Source: Microplitis mediator (Eukaryota > Arthropoda > Insecta > Hymenoptera > Braconidae). Taken from it: a stretch of 64,000 nucleotides of DNA. Position numbers and translations under genes: made by a program. This document shows, piece after piece, positions 37,497 through 50,400 of this stretch. Location of the stretch: contig NC_079974.1 of the NCBI RefSeq assembly GCF_029852145.1, positions 16,491,582 through 16,555,581 on the forward strand. The letters run 5' to 3'. A model generated the notes under the pieces. It was not told where the DNA came from and made no database searches. It saw only the letters and a program-made list of their open reading frames with translations. Numbering within the stretch: position 1 is the stretch's first letter; every line of letters starts with the position of its first letter.

Positions 37497-37870
37497 AATT
37501 TTTTTTTATTCATTATTTAATTATTATTAATTAATAATATAACAAAAACCAGTGAAAATAATATTCTTCTCTTCCATGGAATTAATGTATGTCGCACTTG
37601 AATGCTAATTGTTTAAATTTATACGTTAAATCATCAATTATTAATAACTCATCTGTTCATTTTCATCCCTTACAATTATTGTTATTATTACGTTAATTAT
37701 TTTATTATTAATATTATAATTATTATTAATACGCACATTTGTATAATTGATATTAATTACTTTATTAATTAATTTAAGTGTTAGGAAAAACAAACAAAAC
37801 ATAACGAATGTTATTTATAAAAAAATCTTTTACTATTTATTTATTTTTATTTATTTTAAAAGTTGTCACG

Positions 37871-37904
<34 letters not shown>

Positions 37905-40140
37905 TTTAACTATTAATTATTATTACTTCTAAAAACGTGACAAGTGTAAGAAACTGTAAATTCAATAATGCTGATGATTATTAAAGTGTCAATGGACTAC
38001 ATAAAAAAAAAAAAAAAAAAAAAAAGAAACGTAATCTCAATTTATCAAAGTTTATCTTTTATATGATCACGATAATAATGGTGCTCAATTAAACTAATTA
38101 ATGAGTTTAACGCAACGTTAACTTTGATAAAAAAAATTAAATATCATCAATTTATATTTTTCTTTCAATCATTCATTCATTGAAGTTTTTTACTGGAGTT
38201 AATGAGTCATTAAAAAAAAAAAATTCATTTTTAAGTAAATGATTTCGTTTATTTAACGATAAGACCAAATAAATTTAAAAAAATAATAATAAATAGCAAA
38301 TAAAATTCATACAATTTATTTGCTACTACATAATCAAGCTCGATCTCTTGAATTGATAAGTTGTTTTTATTCATTAATTCTAATTACATTTAAATTAAAT
38401 AAAAAGATCTAATTTTGAACTGATTGTAGGTATTAGGATCTGATAATTTTTTTACGATACGTCGCGCAATTTTTTTTTTTTATTACTGAGCACAAAGATA
38501 AACAATTTATGAACAGCTGTTACAAATTGTCTCTAATGTAGTCTAATTTATTATTATTATTTTTTTTCGACTATAAAAGTAGATAACAAAAATTTTTAAA
38601 TGACATAAAATCTAGACTAATTATTTATTTATATATTTTCTTTGTAATTATGATTATAATTGCAGATATTTTTTTTTTAATTAAAAAATTTGAAAAATAT
38701 TTGCATTTATTATTTTTATAAAATTTAATTTAAAAAAAGTATAACAATAAATCTTTAATAATGAAGATTGAGAATACGTTGAAGCAGTAGTTGACGTAAA
38801 GTGAAATAAAAAAAGAGGCTTGATAATTGTAATTATAAATTAAAATGAAAATTATAAATTTTGTGTCGTTAGAAAAATATTTTTTAAAAAATCGGTGTAG
38901 AATCCCTCCATTGTAGTAAGCGTTAATTAATAATTAGCCTTGAGATATTAAATAAGTTAATTGTGAATTGTAAAACACCAATTAATAATACCAAGAAAAA
39001 AAGTTGTCGTTAATTTTCAATATATTATTAATTAATATAAATCTTATTATAACTTATTGGATATTAAAAAAAAAAAAAAAGAAAAACTTATAAGATTGAT
39101 CCAATAAATGTACAGTGTACAGAATTCATCTATGTCCAGATATATAGATTTATTATATAGATCTAAACAAATTATTTCGTTGTCTCTCTTTATGATTATT
39201 TTAATTATTATTAATATTGTAGAATTAAATTAAAAAAAAATTATAAGTAATAATTTTTATTGTCCGTTAGTGTTTAAATATTATTTAGTGTACAGATTTA
39301 TATAATTATAAGATAATTGATAAAAATTTACAAAAAAACTAATAATATAAATTATTTAAATTTAGTCTTGACAAAAATCTTAATGCACATATCTACATTA
39401 CGCTATTGCGTTTAAATAAATTACTTGATTTTATTAATTATATTGAATTGATTGTTTATTAACAATGAGGTCCAATTTACTTTTTTTTCGATACTTTAAC
39501 TATTTATACATCTGTATTTAAATTTATGAACCCAAGAGATTAAATTATTAAAAATAAAAACAAACTTGATTTACAATTTTTGTATTTAAGAAAATTAAAA
39601 AAGAAACTTCCGTAATATATTTAATTTGTTTTTTTAAATCATTAATTGAACAAGACTAACAAAAAATAAAATGCGACTAGACATATATAATATACATGTA
39701 TGATAATAATTAATAATTAAAAAATAATTCTACTTATCAACGGTATTATTTATATTAAAATATATATATTATGTATTAATAATTTAGTAATGATTTTGTA
39801 CATCATCTTTTTTGTTGTGTTCATGAAATTACTATTGTTGTGTCTCTTAGTAAATTCTTAGGATAGATTGTGCCTTGAAAAATAAAACCCACATTAAGGA
39901 ATCAATCAAATGACCGAAAATTAAAAAAAAAAATAAAATATGTAAAACGAAAAAAGTTAATAAATTTTGTTTTACACGTAGATAATCTCGAATTATTTAT
40001 TTTTTAAAATATTGTAAAATAATACTCGATTATTATTAAACATTATTTCTTTTTGGAATCATAATATTGTACATACCATAAACGCAATAAAAAACAAATG
40101 TTTTCTCTACTTATTTTGTTATTATTTATTTAAAATGTTT
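37497..40140. other. Gap1 3' untranslated region / intergenic
   Basis: Very AT-rich sequence without ORF support, including an (ATT)n run at 37872-37905 and poly-A at about 38003-38023. The last good AATAAA before the next repeat is at 40086-40091, so a 3' UTR of up to 2.6 kb is possible. Confidence 0.45.
40086..40091 (+). terminator. Candidate distal polyadenylation signal of Gap1
   Basis: AATAAA followed by A- and T-rich sequence. Earlier hexamers exist, so alternative 3' ends are likely. Confidence 0.3.
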
Positions 40141-40166
40141 TTTAATATAATATGGATATTTATATA

Positions 40167-41160
40167 CAGGGGGTAAAACGGGGTACTAAGTTTTCGGGGA
40201 CTCAAATACATTAAATCTTTTTTTCTAATGATATTCAAAGTAAATAGAAAAAAGTTTCAGCTGCCGTTAAAAAAAAAATTTCGTTTTTTGCGGGCAAATT
40301 GGGTCACCCCCTGAAAAAAGATGAGTGTGAATGTAACAATCAAACAAATTTAAAACTATTAATCAATAGAGTAAATAATTAACAAAATAGAATTTTTTAA
40401 AAATGCGCATTTAAAAAATTTTTAAATTAATAAGTGCATTTTTTGTAAATATTATTTTATTAATTGTTTACTCTATTTATTAATGATTTTAAATTTGTCG
40501 GATGTCTGCTGCATTCACACTCATGAAAAAGGTGAAAAAAAAAATTTCTGAATATTAAATAAATTTGATTAAATTAAATTTTCTTGTAAAGGATTGACAT
40601 AAAGAAAAATTCAATTTCACATAATTATTGGATGCAAAGGAAGAAAAAAAAATTTTTAATAGTTTTTACCATAAAACAAAAGTCATTAACATTTTTCTAC
40701 TGACACTTTTGATTTTTAAAAAAGTTTAACTACCTACTTTAAATTATTAATTTTTTATTTGTTAATCACTATTTATTATTAACTTCAAAGTTAAAGATTT
40801 AAATAGTTTCAATTCCAAAGAAGATATTTTTAAAGAAGCACTTATATACTGCTTAAAGTAATAGATCAAAAAATTATTAAAAGTTAATTAAATGTAAAAA
40901 ATTGTAAATATTTTCGAGTTGATTATTGAATACATCTAAAGTAATTTGACCCTGGGAGTTATTTTATTGTAATTGATAAGAAAAAAAAATCAAATTGATT
41001 TCATACTACTTTTTTACAAAAACAAAATTTTTCCAAAACTGAAAAAAAATTGAAAATTATGTTCAATCATATTTTCAAAAGTGAATTTGGAATATTTGAA
41101 AAATATTTAAAAAAAATAAAAATTTTTATAAAATTTTGACGGTACCCCGTTTTGCCCTCC
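40167..41160. mobile_element. CAGGGGGTAAAACGGGG-ended element
   Basis: The left end CAGGGGGTAAAACGGGGTAC is mirrored by GTACCCCGTTTTGCCCTCC at the right. A palindromic MITE (40322-40524) sits inside. It has no transposase ORF and no clear target duplication. Confidence 0.6.
40322..40524. mobile_element. Palindromic MITE, AGTGTGAATG family, copy 1
   Basis: Starts ATGAGTGTGAATG and ends CATTCACACTCAT. AATAGAGTAAATAATTAA pairs with TTGTTTACTCTATTTATT. A second copy lies at 53738-53938. Confidence 0.75.
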
Positions 41161-41452
41161 TCTCTCCTATAATTATTATTATTATTTATAGTTTACTAGT
41201 GACTCTAGATTACAGTAGGGATTTCAAATTTGAAATAGGTTGCACTGCTTTACGCAGTTCTTCATCAGAATGTTCAGCAGTCGTAAAATAAAATTTCTTC
41301 TCTAAGTTTGTGTTTTTATCATTAAGTAAATCTTTTTAATTTTTTTTTCTTATTCAAACTAGTAACTTTAAGCAAAGATAATTATTTGTTAATTAATCAT
41401 TCTTAGCTTTATATTTTTTTATATAATTATTTAATTAATTAATTACTTAATA

Positions 41453-44400
41453 ATGTCTGGTGATGTACAACCGAGAAAACGTAAAGAAAAAAGACGTAAA
41501 AGAGGCAAGTAAATGATTATCTTTCGTAACACGCTCTCACTGCGGTAAGATATTTTTAGCAATAACTATTTTTTTATTTTTATCTTTACAGAAAATAGAA
41601 GAAAAAGTTTTTTTTTTATATTTTACTAACTCTAATTATTAAATAAATAATTAATACTTAGATTTTTTTGCAATATATTTAAATATATTTTTATTTTTAA
41701 AATTTTTAACTATTTATTGCAAAAACGCAACTTTCTTCAAAATTCATTAAATATTTTTGAAAGCTTTATTATTAAAAAGAAAAAAATAAATAAATTGATT
41801 ATTTATTATATTTTTTTTTTTATTGAGTTTCAATTAATTAATTAATATTATTAATGAAAGCAAAGTTAAGAATAGAAAAAATAATGCATTTCGATACTTT
41901 GTCAGACGAAACTTTCAGCTACAAAAATAGAATAATTTGTATGAGCCGCTTCAAAAGCATTTATCTTTAAAAATTATAAAAGTACTGAAGAAAAATTTAA
42001 CAAAAAAAAAGTTTTAAATATTTGAATATATTCGTTAATTTTTAGTTGAGGGAGAGTACCACATACAAAGGATACAAATTCTCGTTGGTATGATTTTTTT
42101 TTTTTTTTTTTTTTCATTGAAGAAATAATCTTTAGCTCAATATATTATATTATTATTGTTGAGTTTATTTTTAAAAATGTGTAGTAGTAAAAATGGATTA
42201 TTATTTTTTCTTTGATATAGAAGACGAAGATTCAGGAACTCCACCCCCGCAATTAGTAAATCCAGCTGAGCATGCAATGGATAATGTTACGATACATGTC
42301 TACAAAGAAGGATCAACAGGAGGTCATTGGTGTGCGAAGATTATATTTTTTGCATTATTTTCAGTATTGATTGGTCTTGTTGGAGTCATTATTTTAGAGC
42401 ATCGAGGTACTACTGACGGTAAGAAGCTATTTTTATTTATAAAATTAATTTAACAAACTTTTTATTTTAATTGATTTGTTGGTATTAATGGAGTGTTTCT
42501 TTATGTAGTGGATACGCCAATAAGTTCATCAAAATGGGCGATGATTTTTGATGGATGGGTAGATGATATTCTTCCGAGTCATGATAATGAACCGCATGAA
42601 GAAGAAAATAGTAAAGAAGTTGAGCATGAGGACGAAGATGATCATGATAAAGAAAGTCATGAAGAAGATCATGATGATGAAGATGAAGATGAAGGTATTG
42701 GATCTGAAGAAGAGGATAACGAGGAAGATGAAGAAGATGATGATGAAGTAAATGAATCAGAAGCTGTAGATATAGAGGATGAAGATGATGAAGAGGAAAA
42801 TTCAGAAGACATTGAAGACGACGAAGAAGAAAATTCAGAAGATATTGAAGATGATGAAGAAGAAAATTCAGAAGATATTCAGGATGATGAAGAGGAAGAA
42901 GAAGAGGAGGAAGAAGAAGAAGATGATAATGAAGTCGATGTATCTAAAGTTGAAAATGATGAAGATGAAGGTTTTGAAGATGATGATAATGAAACTTATG
43001 AAAATCTTGATGAAACTGATGAATTAGAAGATGAAAATGAATCTGCAGATAAAGAAAATGATGATAATGATGAAAATGAGGAAGAAGATGAGAATAATGA
43101 AGAAGATGAAGATGATATAACTAATATATCAGCGCCTGATGTAGATGTTAGTGTAGAGGGCGTACACTCGCCCTCTAAAGAAGATGAAGAAACAGATTAT
43201 GAATTTATGGGAATGCCAGGAATTCATGAGAAAGAGGATTTTGAAAAAGTAAATTTAATTTTTATTGCATATGAGATTGCCACGAGTTAATTATGTGTGA
43301 TAATTTATTATTTTGTATTGTTAATAGATGGAAATAGTTGAAGGTATCGAAGTACCTAAAGAAGAAAACGAAGACGTATTAGACGAAACAAGTGGTGAGT
43401 CACTTTTTTTTTATACCTTAGATAAAAAACTTTTTAAGAATAATTAAAAGGTCCTCCATGCTTTAGATAGTATTTAATTTAAAAAAATTTATTTTATTAC
43501 AAATCACTGTATTGTTAAATAAAGTAGGAAATTATTATTATTGTTAATAAATATGATAAACAAATAAATATAATAATATATAAAAATAGAATGTATTTAA
43601 TAAAATAAATAAATTGCGGAAAATATAATATGGTGATTGCAGTGCCAGTGAAATTTGGAGTTGGTGTTGCACTAGTCATTGCCGCTCATATTGTTCTGGT
43701 TAGAAGGTGGAAAAATGGTAATTGTAATTTTTTTTTTTTTTTCGTTTTTAAGTTATTTTACAAGCTCCTGTAAATGTTAATTCATATCTTTGTCGCAAGC
43801 GTATTAACAATTATCATTTTATTAATTATGATCTTCATTATAAATTAATTGCAAACAAAAACAAAGCTCGGGGAATTTTTTTTTAAAGAAATATCACGTC
43901 ATTTTGCTCTTTAATAATTTATTAATTAGTGTGCTTGAGCAAATAATATATACATGTTAGCATGTTTTATGTGATCATCAACTAACCGAAAACGTAAGTA
44001 TATAAAATGGAACATACAAAAATAATCAATTGTAATTTTTTTACGTCATTGTGTTGTAAATTTAAATTTTAATTTTTAAAATTAATAATAAATAAAATAT
44101 TACATATTAATTTTTTTTTCTTTTATTAAAAGCAGAAGAAACAATGGAATTAAAAAGAAGAAATAGTATTGTACCGCCAACAATACCAAAAAAATTAATT
44201 GTAACTGGGGATAGTAATAAAAAACAACAACAAGCAAAAACTTATCAAGATTTAAAATCTAAATATACAAATTTGCAACAAGATATTAAGAGGGTTAATA
44301 AACCATTGAGTTCAGTTGAAAATTTACGAGGTAACAAAAATAATAATTTTTATTTTGTAATTAAATAATAATTATTGATTTAAAATTATTATGGTAGATG

Positions 44401-46632
44401 TGGAAAAAAATGTTTCAAAAACAAAAAATGAACCACAAGAAATTTATACTTCGGAAAGTGAACGATTTTCTGGGACTGAAATCGAGTCAGATTATTTGGA
44501 TGATGATTTAGAAGCTGAAGAAGATTTGGAAGACGAAGAAGAACTGGATGATGAGGAAGACATTGAAGCTGAAGAAGTTGATGACACCGAATTGGTTGCT
44601 AAATTGGAAGCTAAGTATGGAAAACTGCCTACTCCGAGTCAGAGTGAAGAAGAAGAAGAAGACGAAGAAGAGGAAGAGGAGGAGGATGAAGAAGAAATCG
44701 AAGATGAAGAAGAAGAAGAGGAAGACGACGAAGGAGATTGGAAACGTAAATAATAAATTATTTGTGAATTTTAGAGGTGATTTAGTTAATTATAAATTTT
44801 AAGTTTTTTGTATGTTATCTATAATCAGCATGGAGGATCTTTTTTAAAATCATTTTTATTAAATTTAATTAACAATTTTTTTTTTTAATAATATACTTTT
44901 TTATGTCAGCAGGTATAAATGCTCCGAAGGCAGTGTATTCTAGTGTTGAAGATAAAAAATTAAAAGAAAAAGAATCTGCGAGAGAACGTCAAGTTCATCC
45001 GCCTCCTCGAGGTGGTCGTCAAGCTTTTGAATCCATTCATCCTGGAGATTATGATAATGTGAATATCCAAGATGAAATTGAACACTGGTTAGCGCGGGTA
45101 AGAATTTACCAATTAACTTTTAAATTAGTATTCCGTGTTAAAAAAAAATCTGTTCCAGAAACGTTCATGACAGTGAACTTCCAAAACTTGGAAAAAATTA
45201 TAAAGTGAATAATTTGCAATTGATGTCGGCTTTTTCTGTGTGTTTTTCACACTTTTAATTATTTTAAAGTTAAAAAAAATGATTATAAATTCAATCACAG
45301 TTACAAGGATATATTAGTTGTTATGAATGAATGTTTATTATAGCCATCATACAACGTTTCGTTGGTTTCCCAACTTTTTCAAGTACCAAAGTATGATGGT
45401 CATAATAAACATTAATTAATAACAACTAATATATCCTTGTAACAAAGTTCGGAATTGGGTGCATTCCGAAATGCGCTGCGAGCAGATGTAGTGTAGCTCA
45501 TTTCGAAATGCACCCTTATTTATTATTCTTATTACTTGAAAAATAAATTAATTAGAAATTGGAGAAAACTAATAATCGTACGTAAAAATAAAATGGCGGT
45601 AGAATATGATAGAAAAATATTTAAAAAATTAAAAAAAAATACGCAAGTGTTCGAACAAACCTTGGTGGGGAAATAATATGCAGAAGGGTGTCCTAATACA
45701 CTTGGAGATTTAATTTAAATTGCTCCAAGTCCATTGCACTTGACTGCTATTTCCCACCAGACGATGCCAGATGATTTTGCTCAGAAACTTGGAAGTCATC
45801 AGCATCAGCAATTCGCAACACTTTACACTAGCACCGAATACTCAACACTTAACGACACCACAGTCACTTTGCACAATTTAAATTTTACAAACACCGCACA
45901 TTTTAATTAAACAATGACTATGAGCAAAAAAATTTATGGATAACTCCGCGAATTAACTGCAATACTGTGTTTCAATTTAAACGTAAAGAAAGATTTGGAC
46001 TACTACTGCCCTTGTCGATGATACTGACTGACGCTATTGGACCGCCAGTTGATACAAAGCAATCGATTTTGCAATTATTCGATCGCCCCCGCTTTAGCAA
46101 AAATTTGAACGTTGAATACATTGACACGCAGTAGCGCCAACTTGGCGCGAAATGTCAAAATTGAAATTTACTATTTTTATTGAAATTTATTTGTGTCAAT
46201 AATTATATTAATTAGACTAAAAGTCTACTCGAATTTTTTTATTTTCATGAATAATTTATTAATTATCCTGATTACTTGCGCGGTAAATTTTGATATTCGA
46301 AAAATAACTTATTAGAAATGGGAGAAAAATTAAAAATCGTGAATCAAAATGAAATGGCGGCAGAATATGATAGAAATATTTAAAATAGTTAAAAAAAAAC
46401 ACGCAAGTGTTTTGCGCAAAAATCGTGCTGCTACTACGCTGCACTTGCACGGTCTGCTGCTAAGCTGCGCTACGCTAAGCTGCTCGCAGTGCATTTCGAA
46501 ATGCACCCATTGTCTCAATTTTGAAAGTTCAGTGTCAGGAACATTTTTGGAACGAATTTTTTTGACGCGGGATATTTTGAAAATAAATAAGCAATAATAC
46601 TTATCTTTTTTTTACAGGATTTAGATAATTAA
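41453..46632 (+). CDS. Acidic ER-type membrane protein, aspartyl beta-hydroxylase/junctate-like
   Basis: Nine exons: 41453-41504, 42221-42418, 42509-43248, 43328-43394, 43643-43717, 44136-44330, 44398-44745, 44913-45097 and 46618-46632, 624 residues in frame. A basic N-terminus (MSGDVQPRKRKEKRRKR) precedes a membrane segment (about 57-76). Next come TPISSSKWAMIFDGWVDD and some 230 Asp/Glu-rich residues with three DDEEENSEDIE repeats. A second hydrophobic segment (about 356-372) leads to a basic stretch and another acidic block. The N-terminal half recalls insect aspartyl beta-hydroxylase short forms (junctin/junctate-like calcium binding in the ER). The hydroxylase and TPR domains are absent here. 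Intron 1 uses GC-AG (AGAG/GCAAGT). The final exon encodes only DLDN. Without the 44745 splice the protein would stop after WKRK. The name is moderate; the C-terminal region is unrecognised. Confidence 0.72.
42784..42882 (+). repeat. Three 33-bp in-frame coding repeats
   Basis: Three adjacent units each encode DDEEENSEDI(E/Q) in the acidic domain. They differ by few silent changes, which suggests recent slippage or unequal exchange. Confidence 0.85.
45315..46508. mobile_element. Inverted-repeat elements in the last intron of the acidic protein gene
   Basis: 45315-45435 is a small palindrome (ATATTAGTTGTTATGAATGA mirrored by AACAACTAATAT). From 45437 a larger element starts GGGTGCATTCCGAAATGCGC and ends TGCATTTCGAAATGCACCC at 46508. 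Inside, a block starting near 45545 (AATGGCGGTAGAATATGATA) is repeated directly near 46305-46415 (AATGGCGGCAGAATATGATA). No coding frame survives. Confidence 0.65.
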
Positions 46633-47483
46633 TATTATTATTATAATTTTTTAAAATTGTTTAAATATATAAAAAAACGTTATATGTTTATGAAAATATA
46701 TTTTTCTTTTAATTATGCATGATTAAATTTTATTAAATACAAAAATTATTTTTAGATAATTGCTTTTAGCATTGATTTTATTTTTTTAAAATAATTAACA
46801 AATATTTAAAAATAAAATGCTCAGATATTGCTCAGTAATATAAAGAAAAATATGTTGTATAATTAAATAAATATAGTTTATGTACTGTATAATGAATATT
46901 TTCATAAGAGGAAAGTTTTTTTTTGTTGTTAATAAAAAAAATATTTGTAATATAAGTAAAAAATAAATATATTTTAATAAATAAATATCTAACAATTTAA
47001 AAATGTAATTAATGAGGTCATTTATTTAAATTTATTATTTATACAATGATGAATGATTAAAACTTACATGTTTTATTTGATACAATAAAAAAAAAGATTA
47101 TTTATAACGCATCAATTTAATTGTGATCATCAAATTATTTGATTCAATTGATAATAAACAAATTTTTTTTGCTTTAAATATTTACATACTAGTATTAGCC
47201 TTTTATTAATTTTTGCTCTTTGTATTGGAAGAGCATATACAATATTAAATATAAATTAAACATAATTGACTTTACTGACACTGTTAACTAATGATTCTTT
47301 ACAATTATTGATTTTTTTAAGTAGAATCTCAAATTAATTTTACATATTATAGGATAATAATAACAGAATTAAGTTGTCTTGATTGGCATTACAAAATAAA
47401 ATTATTTCAAGTGTCAATAATTAATAAGAAAAAATAAGATAGATGTAGAAAACAAAAACAAAAAAAAAAAAAATAACTAAGAT
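46633..47483. other. Convergent intergenic region
   Basis: AT-rich sequence between the stop of the acidic protein gene (plus) and that of U2SURP (minus). It presumably holds both 3' ends. No ORF or structured element is supported. Confidence 0.5.
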
Positions 47484-47489
47484 TTTATT
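47484..47489 (-). terminator. Polyadenylation hexamer overlapping the U2SURP stop
   Basis: On the minus strand the stop TAA (47491-47489) runs directly into AATAAA (47489-47484). If used, the 3' UTR would be only a few tens of bases. T-rich sequence follows on that strand. Confidence 0.35.
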
Positions 47490-50400
47490 TAATATTTATG
47501 TTTATGTCTGTGTTTTCTGGGTGACGGCGAGGGCGGGCTGCTAAGTCGATGTTTAGCAGAACTTCTCGGTGGGGGTGGTGGTGACATTGAAGGCGAACGT
47601 ACGCGTTTTTTACGTTCGCTTCTTTCACTTTGTGGTGATGATCTTCGTGAAGATCGGGCGCTCGAAAATACCGGGGATGGGGTTGTACGTATTCGCGGGG
47701 GTGATGGAGTTATGAGAGCACGTTTTTTATAAGGCGATCGTGATCTTCGTTTACTTCTTGGCGATCTACTACGCGACCTGTATAATATTTTTCATAAAAA
47801 TAATTTATCATCAAAAATAAAATGTTTTATAATTTGTAATAAAAAATATTTTTTATTTACCTGTATCGACTACTACTTTTTGGTGGAGGGCTCGGTGAAA
47901 CTCTTCGTCTATCTCTATAGTGAACAGGTGAATCCGTTGACGTACTACGTCTTCGTTCTCTTCGTCTATCGTCGTCTCTTTCTTCATTTTTTGATTCTTT
48001 TGATTCTTTCTCACTCTTAAAAATATAAATAAAAATTTTAGAATTTAAATTCATACAAAATAAGATAATTTTTTTTTATCAAAATAAATAATTACCTTTC
48101 TTATAAGTTTTTTTCTGTAATGTTCGACCTGCGATTGAATAGTCATCCCTGATTTCAACGATCTCCTTCCACTCTCCAATTCATCTTGATACTGCATTAT
48201 TTTAACTTCTATTTCTCGTAATCTTGTGCGTCTCTCTTCGTTATAATCTCGACTGCTATCAATAAATGATTCAATAAATTAACAATAATAATAATTTATA
48301 TTTTTCTTTTAAAATAATAATTTAATAAATAATTATTACCTAGAATCCATACTAGCGTCTTGTGAATTTGAGTCATCATTTTGTTCCAACTCTTCCCATT
48401 TACTGGTAGTCATAGCTTGTGCTTCAACTTGATCGGGATCAACAGTTTCCCATCGGGATGGTACAAAACCCGCGGGCATTATGGGTTTTTTATCATTCAT
48501 TTTATTTTTAGTCTGTGTACGACTGTCTTCCATCGGAATGCCGTCAATATCATCATCCACTATAGAAATAAAATAAATATAGTATACTAAATAAAATTAA
48601 TTTAATTTAATATAAAGTATTTTAATTAATAAGTATAATAAATTACTTGGAACACCGTCGATGTCATCGTAATTACTACTGAGCTGAGGAGTAAGTCCAA
48701 GCTTCATAGCGCCTTTTAAAAGTGCTGCGCCGTCTAGAGGTACGCCATCTAAATCCTCACCAACATCTCCGTCGACATCAGACAACGGAGCGCCATCAAT
48801 ATCATCATCGTTGATTGGTTCTGGCTCAGTATTAATCGCGAGGCCAAGAAATGTATTTTGTAATTTAAGTAAAAACTCTCGTGGATAAACTGCCCAGTCT
48901 TCCCATGCTTTAAATACTCGCATTACACGAATTTTAAAACCTTCTGCTTTTAATCTACTTTCGAAGTGCGTGTAGGCTTGATGAACTTCAGTAAATATTT
49001 CTAATAACCGTGCCTCGAATCTATAAAAAAAAATCAATTATAGATTTTTAACTTCCCGCTATGAAAATTTAAATTTTCAAAAAAGAAAAATTATTGGTTT
49101 CGGTCCGATTTTCGAAAATCGAGTTCTTATCAGATCTTGAGATCCTAGAAAGCTACTCTGACTACTTCCGGATGGACGTCCGGTCGCGGATGTGTGTTAA
49201 CTTTTTTTGTCCGACGTTATCTTTGGAACGAATCAATCGATTTGAACGTTTTTGGCGGCAATCGAAAGGGCGGCTGCCTAATTTCAAAACACAGACTTAG
49301 AATTGATTAAATTTTGGAGTCGATTCGTCGAGTAGTTTACAAGTTATACGAAAAATAAAAATAAAACATGACTCGTAAATCGCTTGGCCGATTTATTTCT
49401 AAGTTTGATCAAATCTAAGTCTCAATTCCAAAGATATCGTCGAACAAAATTACTTTTCGGTCCAATTGTTTGTTGATCTCGAAGAGCTCAAAAGTTTACC
49501 AATAATAATGTTCTTGAGGTCTGTGAAACTATATTTTTAATAAAAATTAAATATACTTACGCTTTTCTATAGATTGTAGCGTTTGTTATTTTAACACCGC
49601 AATTATGAAGTATATCAGAAATAAGATATAATCTAGCTATTTTTTTATTAGCTGGTGTTTGTAATATTGACAATGATTCATAAATACAGTCACATATTTC
49701 TTCAGCAGCTTCTGCGTGTTCAATGCAAAATACCATTACTTCTGCGACTTTTAAACGTTCTGGTGAAATGTTTCTCAGTAAATCTTCTAATCTATCACGT
49801 TGACTAAATAAAAAATATAAAATTAGATTAAATAAAATTATAAATAATTATTCAAAAAGTACAATAAAATAATTTTCTTACCTATTAGATAGACTCCCTC
49901 TTCTTGGTTCTTGTCTTTCTTCAATTTCAACTAATTCTTCAGGCATCCCTTGAGTCCAAGGATTCATAGGCGGTGGTCTCCAAACACTACCTCCTTTAAA
50001 CATCCTAAAATCTTCTGTATGCCATTCTTTTTGTCCGTCTCCTTGTAATATTGAATATAATTTCCAACGATAATACGTATGTGCAGGTGAATAATTTTCA
50101 AATAGAAATCTGTTGATAATAAATAAATTATTTATATCGAAAGTAAATGTAAGTACAAAAAAGTTGTAAAAAATGTTAATAGTAACGAAATTATAAAACA
50201 ATTTTTAAGTTTAAATTTTTAAATGTCTATCCGAAGTGAATAGGGATTTTTTCGTAGGCGGAGTGATTTCGGAGTGACGCGGATTTTATTTCAATCCGCA
50301 CTCACTCCGGTCCGGAGTTTTAATACTTAAAAAATTTATATTTTATAGAAACAGCTGTTAATTAGAAACATAATTATTTTAATAAATAATTCATTCAGAT

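Noticed and set aside
42563..43027. Met/Lys-rich ORFs in the second frame of the acidic exon
   Set aside because: Out-of-frame readings of GAA/GAT repeats; the acidic frame joins correctly spliced neighbours.
44548..44802. Lys-rich ORF overlapping exon 7 of the acidic membrane protein gene
   Set aside because: Shadow frame of the same GAA-rich exon.
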